The notes below the pieces were generated by a model. The model was given only the letters and a program-made list of their open reading frames with translations. It was not told where the DNA came from and searched no databases. Positions 53,992 to 64,000 of a stretch of DNA of 64,000 nucleotides are shown here, piece after piece (position 1 is the first letter of the stretch; each line of letters starts with the position of its first letter). The position numbers were made by a program, and so were the translations under genes. The stretch is from Hydra vulgaris (Eukaryota > Cnidaria > Hydrozoa > Anthoathecata > Hydridae): NCBI RefSeq assembly GCF_038396675.1, contig NC_088926.1, positions 5,133,501 to 5,197,500 on the forward strand, given 5' to 3'.

Positions 53992-56400
53992 TGGAGTGGG
54001 ATCACAATTATGCATTACCAAGACGCGTACGTATGTTCTCTTAAGTAATTACTAATTATTATATTATGTATTTACATTAACATGTAATTCAACGTTGAAG
54101 ATGATTTAGATCCTGATTTTATTCCTATTACTGTTAATGAAAGTACTTAATGTTTTATACACACATAGTATTTAGTTAGTTGCACAACATATTAACACGT
54201 AATCTTATATTTTATATTAGTGTTTATTATATCTTTTAGTTGAAGAAGTTGTAAATTTTTTTGATGACAGCAATTTTTTTCCAATAACTGAAGATCAAGG
54301 TACTGAATAAATTATTTACACAATAGATTTATTTATTAATATAACGTATTTACATGTCACATCATTTTGTAAACTAATATTTATATTTTTTAGTTGAAGA
54401 AGTTGAAGAGGATTTGGATGACAGTGACTTAGATCCTGATTATATTCTAATTACTGAACATTATGGTACTAAATAATTTATATACACAACAATGCATTTG
54501 TTAATAAATCATATTTAAATGTCACATAAAATTGTATACTAGTATTTATACTTTTTAGTTGAAGAGGATTTGGATGACAGTAACTTTGATCCTGATTTAA
54601 TCCCAATTACTGAACATCAAGGTACTAAATAATTTATATATACCTACAACAATGCAGTTGTTACTACATCATATTTACATGTATATAAATATTTTACATA
54701 TTCCAGATAATTAACTTATTGAAACTGCAAGGAAAAAGAAAAAGTTTAATCCGACAGATAAGAAAGCAGTATTATGAGAAAAAAGGGAATTAAAAAAATG
54801 TCAATGTCCAGACAAAACATCCAAACCGTTCTCTTACATGACCTGTAGAGTGTAGAAATAATTGTAGAGACAATCTATCCACTGATCATCAAAAGTTTTT
54901 ATGGAAAACTTATTGGTCTCTGACAACGTATGTCCAGAGGAGACAATTTTTAGCAAAATGTGTAACAATTTCATCTGTAAAACGTCGAAGAACAGAGGAG
55001 GGTTCTGTTGATAGCTTTAAAAAGTCACAATCCAGGATTTACAAACTTCCAGACTCCAAAAAAAAGAAGTACAGGTATGTAAGACCGCTCTTCTAAATGT
55101 TCTTGGCTATACAAATGATTCTGTTTTAACAGAACTAGTTAAAAATATGAACAGTAATTTTTTTATGTTATCTATTACTGAAAATAGAGGACAGCAAAAT
55201 ATTAAAAAATATATACCCAAAGATATTATAGCTGATCATATACGGCTGTACAAACCATCTGTAAGATGCACCAAATATAATGTACTTGCCTTTTGGACTA
55301 ACAGTAAAAGCCATGTATAATGATTGTTGCTCTCAACATAAAAACTATTGTTCTCAAGAGTTTAAATACATCTGTAAGAAACCCCACAAATAACAAATAT
55401 GAAGATTGCTATACCTATCAAAATATAATTGAAAATTCTACTGAGAATGAAATTACAGATAATATTACACTTCTAGAAAACCATAGCCAAGGCTGTAGCA
55501 GCAACGTCGAAATATAAGGAAGATTCTAAACTGAGTATTGAGTTAACTTGTATCTACTCAATGGACTTACAAAAAGTTATATTAATTCCTAATATGCGAG
55601 ATACTAAATCTTCTTTTTTCACCAGTAGACTAGTGGTACTTAATAAAACATTTGCTCAATTAAATCCAAATGCCTTATGCCACTATGTACTTTGGCATGA
55701 AGCCATTGCTGGGTGTAAAGCTGAAAATGTTACAGACTCAATATTGGATTTAATTAGTAACCAAAGAGATGTACAAATTTTGCTGATAATTGCACTGACC
55801 AGAAAAAAAATTGGACCTTATACACGGCATTGGTATGTAATTTAAATTCAACAAATTCCTTATTTCAAAATACAAAATCAGTAACAATGAAATACCTAAC
55901 TAAGGGTCATACCCATATGACAGCTGATGGGGTCCATGGAAATATTGAAAAAAAATTTAAAAAAATTAGGCATATATATGACTTTGAAGACCTTAATAAT
56001 TTTATTTCCTAAAGCCGACAAAATTTAAATATTTTAGAATTGAAAGATTTTTATGAGTGGCAAAATAAAAAAAGGACTACCAATGTAAAAACAGATACAT
56101 TGTGTGGATTTAAAATGAACAATGTTGTTATGGCTAAATTTTCAAGATAATCAACTTTTATGGAATACTGGACAGATTTTAATGGAGAGCCAAAGACTTT
56201 AAACTTCTTACAAAATAATTTATTAAAAAACATTAAAACAAATGCCCCTAAAAAAATACTCAACATAGAGGAATTAACCTCAATAAAAAAAAGGAATCGT
56301 TGACAAACTTGTTCTAGTAATGCCAGAAAACAGAAAACATTTTTGGATAAATCTTCCAGTGTCTGTCACTTCAGAAGATTTGGTTGATGAAATGGGCGTT
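53992..56400 (+). pseudogene. Decayed multi-exon gene: acidic mini-exons and a DNC-x-QKKN / KGHTHM domain
   Basis: It begins ATGGAGTGGGATCACAATTA (MEWDHNYALPRR) with donor GTACGT. Four short acidic exons follow (see 54094-54621), then a body from about 54710: KKKFNPTDKKAVL, CPDK, DHQKFLWKTYWSLTTYVQRR, FLAKCVTISSVKRRR, KTALLNVLGYTNDSVLTELV, and at 55560-56010 MDLQKVILIPNMRDTKSSFF, CHYVLWHEAIAGCKAENVTD, ADNCTDQKKNWTLYTAL, MKYLTKGHTHMTADGVHG. The D-N-C-x-x-Q-K-N and GHT-x-x-x-D motifs occur in a widespread, poorly characterised family of transposon-associated proteins that I believe is catalogued as DUF7869. Stops and shifts are frequent (e.g. 54724, 54776, 55316, 55517). Confidence 0.55.
54094..54621 (+). 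repeat. Tandemly duplicated acidic mini-exons
   Basis: Four exon-like blocks, 54094-54142, 54240-54299, 54394-54465 and 54559-54621, recur every 146-165 bp, with intron-like DNA between them. The last three open with TTTTAG|TTGAAGA and close with G|GTACT. They are 60, 72 and 63 nt, all phase 1 to 1, so copies can be added without breaking frame. They encode variants of VEEDLDDSDLDPDYILITEH. Confidence 0.75.
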
Positions 56401-57327
56401 AGTAAGACTTAATAAAGACTGAATATGACTTAATAAAGACTGAATAAGTACTTTACAATTATTTTATTATGTTTTACAATTATTAATTTTGTTTACACTT
56501 GTTGTTATTATTATATGAAACTGTAAGAATTGTTCTACCTGAAGACTAGGTATTTTCAAATTATATATTTTATGCAATAAAGAAAGTGATATTTGTTTTC
56601 ATTTTTGAATTATTGAATTACATACATATTTGTTTTCATTTTTGAATTTTATTTTAAGAGATTATTTTTAGCTTTCACATAATTTTATTAAATCTGTCAT
56701 TTATCTGTTATTCTTTAGTTTGAAACCAGTAAATTATGCAATTTAGTATGATAATTTTTAGGTTGAGATTAAAGAGCATTAATAAAATACAGTTTGTGGT
56801 AAGTAAAAGCAAATGATTCATAATACCAACAAAATGTGGTGCTTTAAAAGACTAGATTCAACCACTACCATGTGGACGTTGCTTACTAATTGAGCATTTA
56901 AATAGAAATTCAATACTAGTTTAAGTAAATTAGTGCGAAATAAGCATTTGTTAATTGGTTATTATTTTGAACTTTCATACAAGTTTGTAAAAATACTCCA
57001 CTCATAAAACAATTTAAACATTTGTTAGTTCATTGGAATTAGGGGAGTATTTAGACTTTATTCTAGGAGGAATAGGATGACTCAATTTTTCACTAAGCCA
57101 CGTCTTCTTGGCGAATGATAAATAGAATTAATGATTTTTCAAAATATTGAATACAAAATTTAGATCTAGGAGGAGTCGGCTGACCCATCACCCGTCTTAA
57201 ATACCCCCTAAATGGCCATAATTTTTATTTAACAAATACAATTCACACATACCGTGTTTTAAATTAAATGTGATAGGATTTTCAAATTTTTCTATAAATT
57301 TCAAAACACAGTATCTACAATTACAGC

Positions 57328-57975
57328 TTAATGAAAGCTAAAATCCCCATTTTGTCGATTTACATTAAATTCTATGTATTTTTTTGATAACCATATCTTT
57401 TTAGAGCTTGGTAGTAACCAATACGGTTTTTCTTCGGTGCATGTTTTTGAACTTTTAATGTTAACTGCACACTCAATATGAAATAGTACTGCCCCAACAT
57501 GTAAACAGCTTTCACCAAGACCAGCCATGAAATTGCAATGTGCGCAAACTATAATTCCTGACTTCTCCGAAATAATCCATGGATTTAATGGTACATCAAT
57601 TAAAACAAAAAAGCTATTTCTGTTTAAATATTGAACTAAAAATTAAGTAACCTACTCTGCCATGAATAAGAACATATTTCTCAAATAATTTCAAACCAAC
57701 GTTGATAATCCAACCTGATACAAATTGATTATAAAAATCAAGAGCTTTATATGCTTTCAATTGATCCTTAGTAAGAGGACTAGGAGCAAATAAAAAATAG
57801 TTCACAGTATCTGGATATAACAGTTGGTAACAGTTGGATAACTGTCTACGTTATCGGAGAAATCAGTATCTTTAAGAAGATATGGGTCAACGTGGTTTAT
57901 AAAGCTTACTTTTTCCAAATATCTTTGCTTTGCATTAGAATCAAACTTAGACAAATATTTGCTTTCTGTTGACAT
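57328..57975 (-). pseudogene. ISL2EU YqaJ-protein, N-terminal half (inverted segment)
   Basis: From ATG 57975: MSTESKYLSKFDSNAKQRYL, FINHVDPYLL, APSPLTKDQLKAYKALDFYN, QFVSGWI, KYVLIHGRV, then after a short frame break NSFFVLIDVPLNPWIISEK, IVCAHCNFMAGLGESCLHVG, AVLFHIECA and KPYWLLPSSKKIW. The CAHC...C-x-H array is a SWIM-type finger; this N-terminal layout belongs to the YqaJ-nuclease protein of ISL2EU/IS4EU transposons. The nuclease half lies at 60.2-61.3 kb on the opposite strand. Coding similarity ends at KKYIEF (57368), where an 8-bp identity with 60168-60175 begins. Confidence 0.75.
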
Positions 57976-57999
57976 TGCCGATCTATTTGTTTACGTTTG

Positions 58000-58100
58000 T
58001 TTGTCCTCCATAATGGCGGTATAGTTTAGTTCCGTATAATTAGAATAAACTAATGACGGGGTAGGAACGGTGGATCGTAAAACAGCTGTACATCGTCAAA
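58000..58100. repeat. ISL2EU terminal repeat, left copy (now inverted)
   Basis: TCCTCCATAATGGCGG, TGACG and TAGGAACGGTGGATCG match TCCTCCATAATGGCAG, TGACG and TAGGAACGTTGGATAG at 63168-63240 in the same order and direction. In an intact element they should face each other. Confidence 0.65.
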
Positions 58101-58672
58101 ACCACAGGGTGAACAATATATAATAGAAGTTAAAAGCACGCCTTGTTTTCAAAAATAAGACGGTCGCCGTAATTATAGTAAGCGGAGCAGCGGAATGTTA
58201 TACGAAATCGTAGTCGTAAGAGGATTTTTTGTACATGTTACCATATTGCTGTAATATTTATGTTATTATCGTACCATCATTATGAATATGAGTTGTAGAA
58301 TTTTGTTTCATAAGCTGTGTTATTATCTATTTTTATTTGTATATATTATAAATTACAATGTGACTATTCTTATGGGGAACCATGGAACCAATTTAACGTC
58401 CAGTTTATAAGTTTATAAACGGAGTTATATTCATAATTTGATATGAAAATGATTTTTTTAAAGTACGTCGGGCTGCTAACTTAACTTCATACTCATTCAT
58501 ACTTGAAACTTCCGGCGCTAGTGCAGTTTCTCCCCCCCCTTTTTTTTTATTTTATTGCTGATTATGATAGAGAATTTTATGCTGATTAAGAATCATATAA
58601 AAGCATAGGTCTGAAAATCGATATAAAGTGCTCTAATTTGCTGTTGAAGTTTAAAAAATTACACTAAAAAAC

Positions 58673-59270
58673 TAGCCATGAGCGAGACTAGGTTTTTTCA
58701 AACCGAGACGAGACCGAGACGAGACCGAGACGAGGAGTTAGTACTTCTCGTGAGACCGAGAACGAGACGAGAAGAGAAATTTAACAATTTTTGAAAACAA
58801 ATTTATTAAATTCCAAGTTAAAAAAAAAAAATGTAAACATGGTTTTGACAAATAGACACAAATGACATTTGTCAAATGTAAACAACTTTTTCAAATATTA
58901 ATTCAGAATTTTTTTGCCAAACTTTTAAACAAGACAATGTTTTCTCTGATTAAGATGATTTGTTCTACTTTTTCTGGGTGTAAGTTGTGTCTGGATGATC
59001 GGACGACATTTCCACCTAAGCTAAAAAATCTCTCTGATTTAGTTGAACTTGCTGGAACAACTAAAATCTAATTCACGGAGTCAAAAAATTAATTAATTAA
59101 AAAAACAAATTATTAAGCATTTTGTAAATTATAATAATTTTTAATTTGGAAAATAATATAATTTTTAAGTCTCGTTCTACTTCTCGCGAGAATTTTCTAT
59201 TTCTCATTTCTCACGAGAAGTCCCATTTCTCACGAGAAACGAGAACGAGATGAGATCTCGCTCATGGTTA
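58673..59270. mobile_element. hAT MITE, 598 bp, exact 8-bp duplication
   Basis: Ends TAGCCATGAGCGAGA and TAACCATGAGCGAGA (right end reverse-complemented), flanked by identical TAAAAAAC (58665-58672 and 59271-59278). The subterminal DNA is a run of GAGACGAGACC-type repeats on the left and TCTCACGAGAAG-type repeats on the right. A 69-codon open frame inside has no recognised domain. Confidence 0.88.
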
Positions 59271-59489
59271 TAAAAAACGCTAATATTCACCATTTTTTTA
59301 AAACGTTTTACATCAAAGTTTACATTTTAAAACCAATCGCTTAGAAAATCTTTTTTTAATTACGCGACCCGGTTTTTATTGTCGTCAAAATTAAATTATA
59401 TTTAAATTAAATTAAATGTTTTTGTTAATATATTTTATATATTTTTAATTAATTTTTTAAAAATTGATTTTAGACTTTGCTTTTTAAAT

Positions 59490-59860
59490 GTTCATAAATC
59501 GACTGACAATAGGGATTGGCGCAATTAAAAGTACGTGCATCGACTGAAAAATAGGGATTGGCGCAATAAAATGTCGTTTATTAAAGAGCGCTTGCTTTAT
59601 AAGCAGGAGATCCAGGTTCGAAACGAGCTCTGGACAAATTTTCGCGTCGCGGTAAGGAAGGAGGCGTGAACTTCCTGGTTAAATGCACTTCCGCGGTGCT
59701 CTGTGACAAGACCGTAAGGACTTCTTGGGGCACCTAAAATAAAAATTTAAAAAAAAAAAAAATGTACTTGCATCGACTGAAAAATAGGGATTGGCGCAAT
59801 TGAATGTACATACATCGACTGACAAATAGGGATTGGCGCGATTAAAAGTACATGATTTGA
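59490..59860. repeat. 40-bp tandem repeat (ATAGGGATTGGCGCAAT) interrupted by a SINE
   Basis: Four copies of CATCGACTGAAAAATAGGG-type units with GATTGGCGCAATT occur at about 59500, 59540, 59770 and 59810. Copies two and three are separated by the SINE at 59575-59761. Confidence 0.85.
59575..59761 (+). repeat. tRNA-derived SINE
   Basis: Its 5' part is like the 3' half of a tRNA: an anticodon-stem-like CTTGC-TTTATAA-GCAGG followed by GGTTCGAAACG, a good Pol III B box (59615-59625). A body of about 110 bp and an A-rich tail (to 59761) follow. Inserted into the tandem repeat. The A box is poor, so the promoter may be degraded. Confidence 0.6.
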
Positions 59861-60174
59861 GACAGGGTTAGGGTTTGGGCCAGAGATAAATCAGAAAATG
59901 ATGCGCACGGCATTTTTTAACAGTTTTGCTTTGCATTTTCGATAGAAACCAGGCTTTTTTAAATTCGTCGTTGAAAAGAATTTTATTTATAACCGAGTAT
60001 GAAAAATGGCGAATATTAGCGTTTTTTTTAGTGTAATTTTTAAACTTCAACAGCGATTTAGAGCACTTTTTGTTGGTTTTCAGACCTATGTTTTTATACG
60101 ATTCTTAATCAGCATAAAATTCTCTATCATAATCAGCAATAAAAAAAAAAGAGGGAAAAAAAACTTTATAGAAT

Positions 60175-61275
60175 TCAAACCTGTTTCCGATATTGATTTT
60201 ACCTCAGCCAAATCTTTGCAATGTAATTTAAATAATAAAGTTCATGGCGTGATTAAAAAAAAAAAAAATAACACATAGAAAAAATGTTTCTATTCCAACA
60301 AAAGAGGAAACTGATAAATTATTTTTAGACCTGAGTCAATGTGGAACAAAACCAGCTATTCTTTCAATTATTCCTGGGTTTACCAAACCTTATGAACCAT
60401 CACTAATAACAGAAATCATTTTCAGATCTTTACCAGAACAATATATTTTAAAACTTTGAACAACTCTTAGCTTTTTGTAAAAAAAAAGAATTACAATAAC
60501 AATTGAGCAAAGAAAAAATGTTGAAAGTACCACGCGACTTCAAGCAGGAAAAAGTAAAAACTGGTTTTACTTTAGGGCAGGTTGTATAACTGCTTCAAAA
60601 TTTAGGAGTGTATGCTGCGCAAGCATCAACCAACTACCAATCAGTTTGATTATGCAAATATGTTACCCCATTCAAGCACTATTTTGCACAGCAGCAACAA
60701 AATGGGGAAATGACCATGAAAAAAAAGCATTGATTTTGACACTTTCAACAAAAAATTGTGGGCTTTTTATTTCAGTTCATCAAACCTTCCTTGGTGCATC
60801 GCCAGATGCAGCTATTAATTGTGATTGTTGTGAAAATGGTTGTCTGGAGATAAAGTGTCCATATGGTGCGAGAGATAAATACATTAGTGAATTATTAAAT
60901 CCTAAAAATTCTTGTCTGGAAAATAATGGAGTTTATATAGCTCTCAAAAAATCACATAAATATTACTATCAGGTTGAGTGTCAGTTATATGCTTCATCAA
61001 GTAACTACTGTGATTTTTTTATTTGGGCATCAAAAGATTGGTATTGCGAAAGAATTTTTCCGGATTTTGAATTTATGGACAGGAATATAATAAAATGTAA
61101 ACAATTATTTGAAGAATGTATTTTACCAGAACTAATTGACAAATTTTACAGCCATAGAAATCTTTTTTTGAAAGAAATATCAGATAAAAATAAATTAATA
61201 CTAAAAGAACACAACTACTTTAAAAAAGAAAAGAAAGTTTTTATTGATCACGATTATTGTATACAAATGAAATAA
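60175..61275 (+). pseudogene. ISL2EU YqaJ nuclease, C-terminal half
   Basis: Blocks FKPVSDIDFTSAKSLQCNL, IPTKEETDKLFLDLSQCGTK, SIIPGFTKPYEPS, RLQAGKSKNWFYFRAGCITA and SKFRSV, then CTAATKWGNDHEKKAL, FLGASPDAAINC, CLEIKCPYGARDK, YYQVECQLYA and DFFIWASKDW. This is the YqaJ/lambda-exonuclease fold (PD-(D/E)XK): E in NDHE, D in SPDA, E-x-K in LEIKCP and Q in YYQVECQ are present. Frame breaks near 60265 and 60460; from 60646 to the stop at 61275 it is open. In ISL2EU elements this protein accompanies the THAP/DDE transposase, convergently oriented, as here. Confidence 0.82.
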
Positions 61276-61371
61276 AAATGTAGTCTTTTAATAAAAATAG
61301 TTTATATTGTTTATTTTTTGTTACAAATCCTAGTTTCACTAATTATCCAATCTTGTTAAATTTTTAAAAAA

Positions 61372-62967
61372 CTATTCCACAGGAAAAATTGAATCACATA
61401 TATTTATCAAAGAAGAACAAACAATAACAATTTTGTCTATTGAGCATAATCCAGAATCTTTAGTATATAAGTTATCTAATGGCATAATACTTTGTAGAAC
61501 TTTATATTTGTTGCATAACAATCCAATAACCCTCTCAACGTGTACTCTAACAGAGACAATTTTCCTGGTTGTTTCTACATCTAAACAAGTAAGTTGTAAC
61601 TTTCCTTTCATAAATCCTGGAATCTTTAGCTCCCCACAATAAAAGCCAACACTATCAGCAATGTTAAAACCTCTATCAGCTAAAACAACATCTCCAGGAA
61701 GGATGTTTTTCAAAATTGAACAATGCTCTGTTAGGTATTTATCACACGTCCTCCCCAAGCTTTAGAAACAAATGTTATCACACCTTGTGGGCTTACACCT
61801 ATTAAGAATTTAATGGTATTGTGATGTTTGCACTGTGACCAAGTTGTTGCTCTTGCACGTAGGTTAGATGACTTATTTATGAATATTTCAAAGCAATCAA
61901 TTATCACAGCCACCTTTGTTTCAAAATATTTTCTGAAGCATAAAGGCATAGTTTCCATAAGGCTCATTGCGAGCAGGCCATTTAATCAAATGTTTTATTC
62001 TGAAGTACATAATGCCAATCCATCTTAAAAATACTTTTGATGAGCTCGATTTTGAAATTTCAAATCTATAAGCAAGGTCTCTAATAGATAGATTTAAACG
62101 CAATCTCATAAATGTCAAAGAAAATTCTTCAAAGTACGATAAAACTGAGTTCCCATTTTCAGTTATAATAGGCTTTAAAAAGTTAAACAAACAACATAAA
62201 ATTTTCAAATTTGGCAATCTAGTGTAAAATGTTACTTTTGAATCTGTATCAAACTATTCAATAGTTCTCACATGAAGTTTGACTAAATTTGCATGCAAAT
62301 CATAATTAAGTTTGTTTTTATATATATACTCACTTTCTATTTGGTTAATATTTGTGACAGTCATATCTGTTTGAACACTTGCATTTACTAAGTTTTCATA
62401 ATCGATTGTAACACTTTCTGAGACATTCGATTCACTACTTTCAAAATTATCTATTTGAAAGTCTACAACTGATTCTTCAGAAGAGTTTAAATCAGTGATG
62501 CTGTTTCTACAAGACATATAATTATTTCCACTTGTTAACAATGAACGATTTTTGTGTCCTAAATAACGTTCTCTAGATTTTTCAGCCTCAAATTTAAACT
62601 TTTTGTGCCCCAGATTTAAGGATGGAACCCAATCAGGATCATTCTGTGAGAAAAGTGAAGCAGGTTTTCCTAAATAAAAACATGAAAATGTTAAACAGTT
62701 AATGATATTAAACTTTCAAAGTTATAGAAATGTTTCAAAGGTAGACAGGCAGTTTTTACCTGTAATAAAATGGTCACTGCAAATTCGAGTGTGGAGGACA
62801 TCGTAATAGTTACCAACTCTGTTTAAGGCATTTATCCATTTTTCTCTACGTTCCTTTGATAAAGTCTTACCATCATCGCCTTGATTGCAAACCACTTTTG
62901 GTAAACGAAAGAAAGATTTACCCTTTTCACGATTTAAACACCCAAATACAGCACAAAAGTTGACTAT
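61372..62967 (-). pseudogene. ISL2EU THAP-domain DDE transposase
   Basis: Exon 1 (62967-62760) is a THAP finger: FCAVFGCLNREKGKSFFRLP, WINALNRV, ICSDHFITG, i.e. C-x4-C...C-x2-H; its first codon is ATA instead of ATG. The intron of about 92 nt (GTAAAA...TTTAG) is phase 1. Exon 2 continues KPASLFSQNDPDWVPSLNLG, an acidic linker, then [48 protein letters not shown] (first Asp), [30 protein letters not shown] (second Asp), VRVHVERVIGL (Glu). The DDE_4-type triad is intact, but TAG near 62260 and shifts near 61935 and 61745 break the frame. Convergent with the YqaJ gene, 96 bp apart. Confidence 0.87.
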
Positions 62968-63164
62968 GTTATATATATTTTTTTCTATAACAATGTTTGC
63001 ATATTTACATATTTAACTTAAATTTAAAATAAAACAGTAATAATAAATAAACCAGATTAAGATTTATAATTTTGTTAATATAAACATAAAACTTTATAAT
63101 ATAATATATTTTTTGAAAAAACTATGAATATAGTAATTAGTATATTAATTCCGCTAACTCAGTT

Positions 63165-63250
63165 GTCCTCCATAATGGCAGAATTGAAATCAAAACAACT
63201 CTTAATTATTTCGTGACGTCGAGCTAGGAACGTTGGATAGATTTAACCTA
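63165..63250. repeat. ISL2EU terminal repeat, right copy
   Basis: TCCTCCATAATGGCAG, TCGTGACGTCGAGC and TAGGAACGTTGGATAG. It lies upstream of the THAP gene as expected. The exact outer end and target duplication were not resolved. Confidence 0.6.
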
Positions 63251-64000
63251 CCTAACGGAAGCTTTATGCTATATCTACGCATGCGTGACGCTTGCGCAGT
63301 ACTGATTGTCTGCTTATTTAACGATTTACTTATTTAACTCGACAAGTTATTTAAAATAGACAAGCGAGACAAAAATCAATGAAATTTCCATTAACGAAGT
63401 AAAATTTTGTTTTTTTGCTCGGTGGCTTGTGTAGAAAAAGACTTCATAATATTAAATAGTGCAAAATTTTTTCATTGATTATGTTCGTTTTGTATATAGA
63501 AATTAAAGAAGGAATAAATAATGGAATTAGAAAACTTTTTTGTATATGAGTACAAGATGATCTAAATGAGCACAAGATAATCTAAATAACTTAAAAGTAA
63601 AGATCAAGAGTATCGACAATGTTTAAATAACTTTTTAAGTTAAAAAATATTTTCAAAATACTTTTTAATTTGCAAACAAAAAGCAATGATAAACAAAACT
63701 TTACCTTAAACAGACGTACCATTTGTAAGGAAGAAAGCCAACAATAAACAAAAAACTTCATAACAAAGATAAACTTGCATTGTGCAAACAAGCAATCGAG
63801 CTTGTTTTGGTTACTGCACGAAGATATTTTTTTTTCAAAAGAGATAATTATTTGAATATGTTTAAAAAAAAACAAAAAACAAACATAAAATGTAATTAAA
63901 ATTTAGCATAACTTTTAGTCATGGATTAATCTAGCTGATTTTTAAAATACCATCAATCAATCCAATAGGATTAGCATAGCAAGGAAAAAAAAATTGATTT
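63251..64000. other. No gene seen
   Basis: AT-rich flank. An open frame on the minus strand at 63591-63875 is hydrophobic low-complexity sequence without a recognised domain. Confidence 0.45.

Larger units (their letters stand above)
58540..60155. repeat. Long inverted-repeat element with nested insertions
   Basis: The left arm 58540-58672 plus 59271-59300 and the right arm 60150-59998 are inverse copies: ATTGCTGATTATGATAGAGA, ATGCTGATTAAGAATCATAT, TTACACTAAAAAA, CGCTAATATTCACC. The left arm is split by a 598-bp hAT MITE. Between the arms are a 40-bp tandem repeat and a SINE. Outer borders lie in T/C-rich DNA and are approximate. Confidence 0.75.

Noticed and set aside
59861-59885. GGGTTAGGG, telomere-like
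   Set aside because: Too short and single; no further TTAGGG units.

Overview
The window looks like nuclear DNA of a cnidarian, most probably Hydra. It is very AT-rich, has long TA microsatellites and small introns with AT-rich borders, and is crowded with decayed hAT, Tc1/mariner, pogo, Transib, ISL2EU and LINE elements. The genus is an inference from composition, element types and the one host gene; it was not checked by a search.

Only one host gene is convincing: a rabenosyn-5 (RBSN/ZFYVE20) orthologue on the + strand. I place it in nine exons from 13845 to 33451, giving a 474-residue protein. Two short exons (22136-22236 and 26518-26590) lie between transposons in the first 14.7 kb. I placed them by family conservation plus exact splice-phase agreement. 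The protein has the N-terminal C2H2 finger, the linker helix, the FYVE domain and one Rab-binding helical segment, then stops. The NPF-rich tail and second Rab-binding segment of the vertebrate protein are absent.

Layout. 1-13.6 kb: intergenic, with a hAT element (5239-8069, exact 8-bp duplication), two inverted copies of a roughly 430-bp repeat, a related third element and tandem repeats. 13.8-33.5 kb: the rabenosyn gene. Its first introns hold a Transib/RAG1-like transposase pseudogene split by a 2.2-kb hAT-type element that itself carries a LINE fragment and a chimeric duplication, plus a dead mariner, a Tc1-like remnant and foldback repeats. 34.3-38.5 kb: a 623-bp near-perfect foldback element, then a pogo-like element (35057-38470) containing a complete Tc1/IS630-type element (35282-37150). 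The pseudogene of that inner element reads as a RING finger fused to a DDE transposase. 40-47 kb: LINE remains broken up by MITEs. 48.7-49.1 kb: an uninterrupted RAG1/Transib-like segment with the catalytic-Glu motif. 49.4-52 kb: a pogo-type pseudogene. 52.6-53 kb: an integrase scrap of Ty3/gypsy type. 54-56.4 kb: a decayed gene beginning with tandemly duplicated acidic mini-exons. 57.3-63.3 kb: an ISL2EU-type element (YqaJ nuclease plus THAP/DDE transposase) in which I infer that a 2.8-kb inversion split the nuclease gene and turned one terminal repeat around.

The genes do not form a pathway. The window is a host gene embedded in layers of transposons. The strongest second looks are the hidden rabenosyn exons and short C-terminus, the RING-transposase fusion, the ISL2EU inversion with 8-bp inverted homology at its ends, the nested and chimeric Transib/hAT/LINE structure, and several perfect snap-back palindromes inside dead elements.
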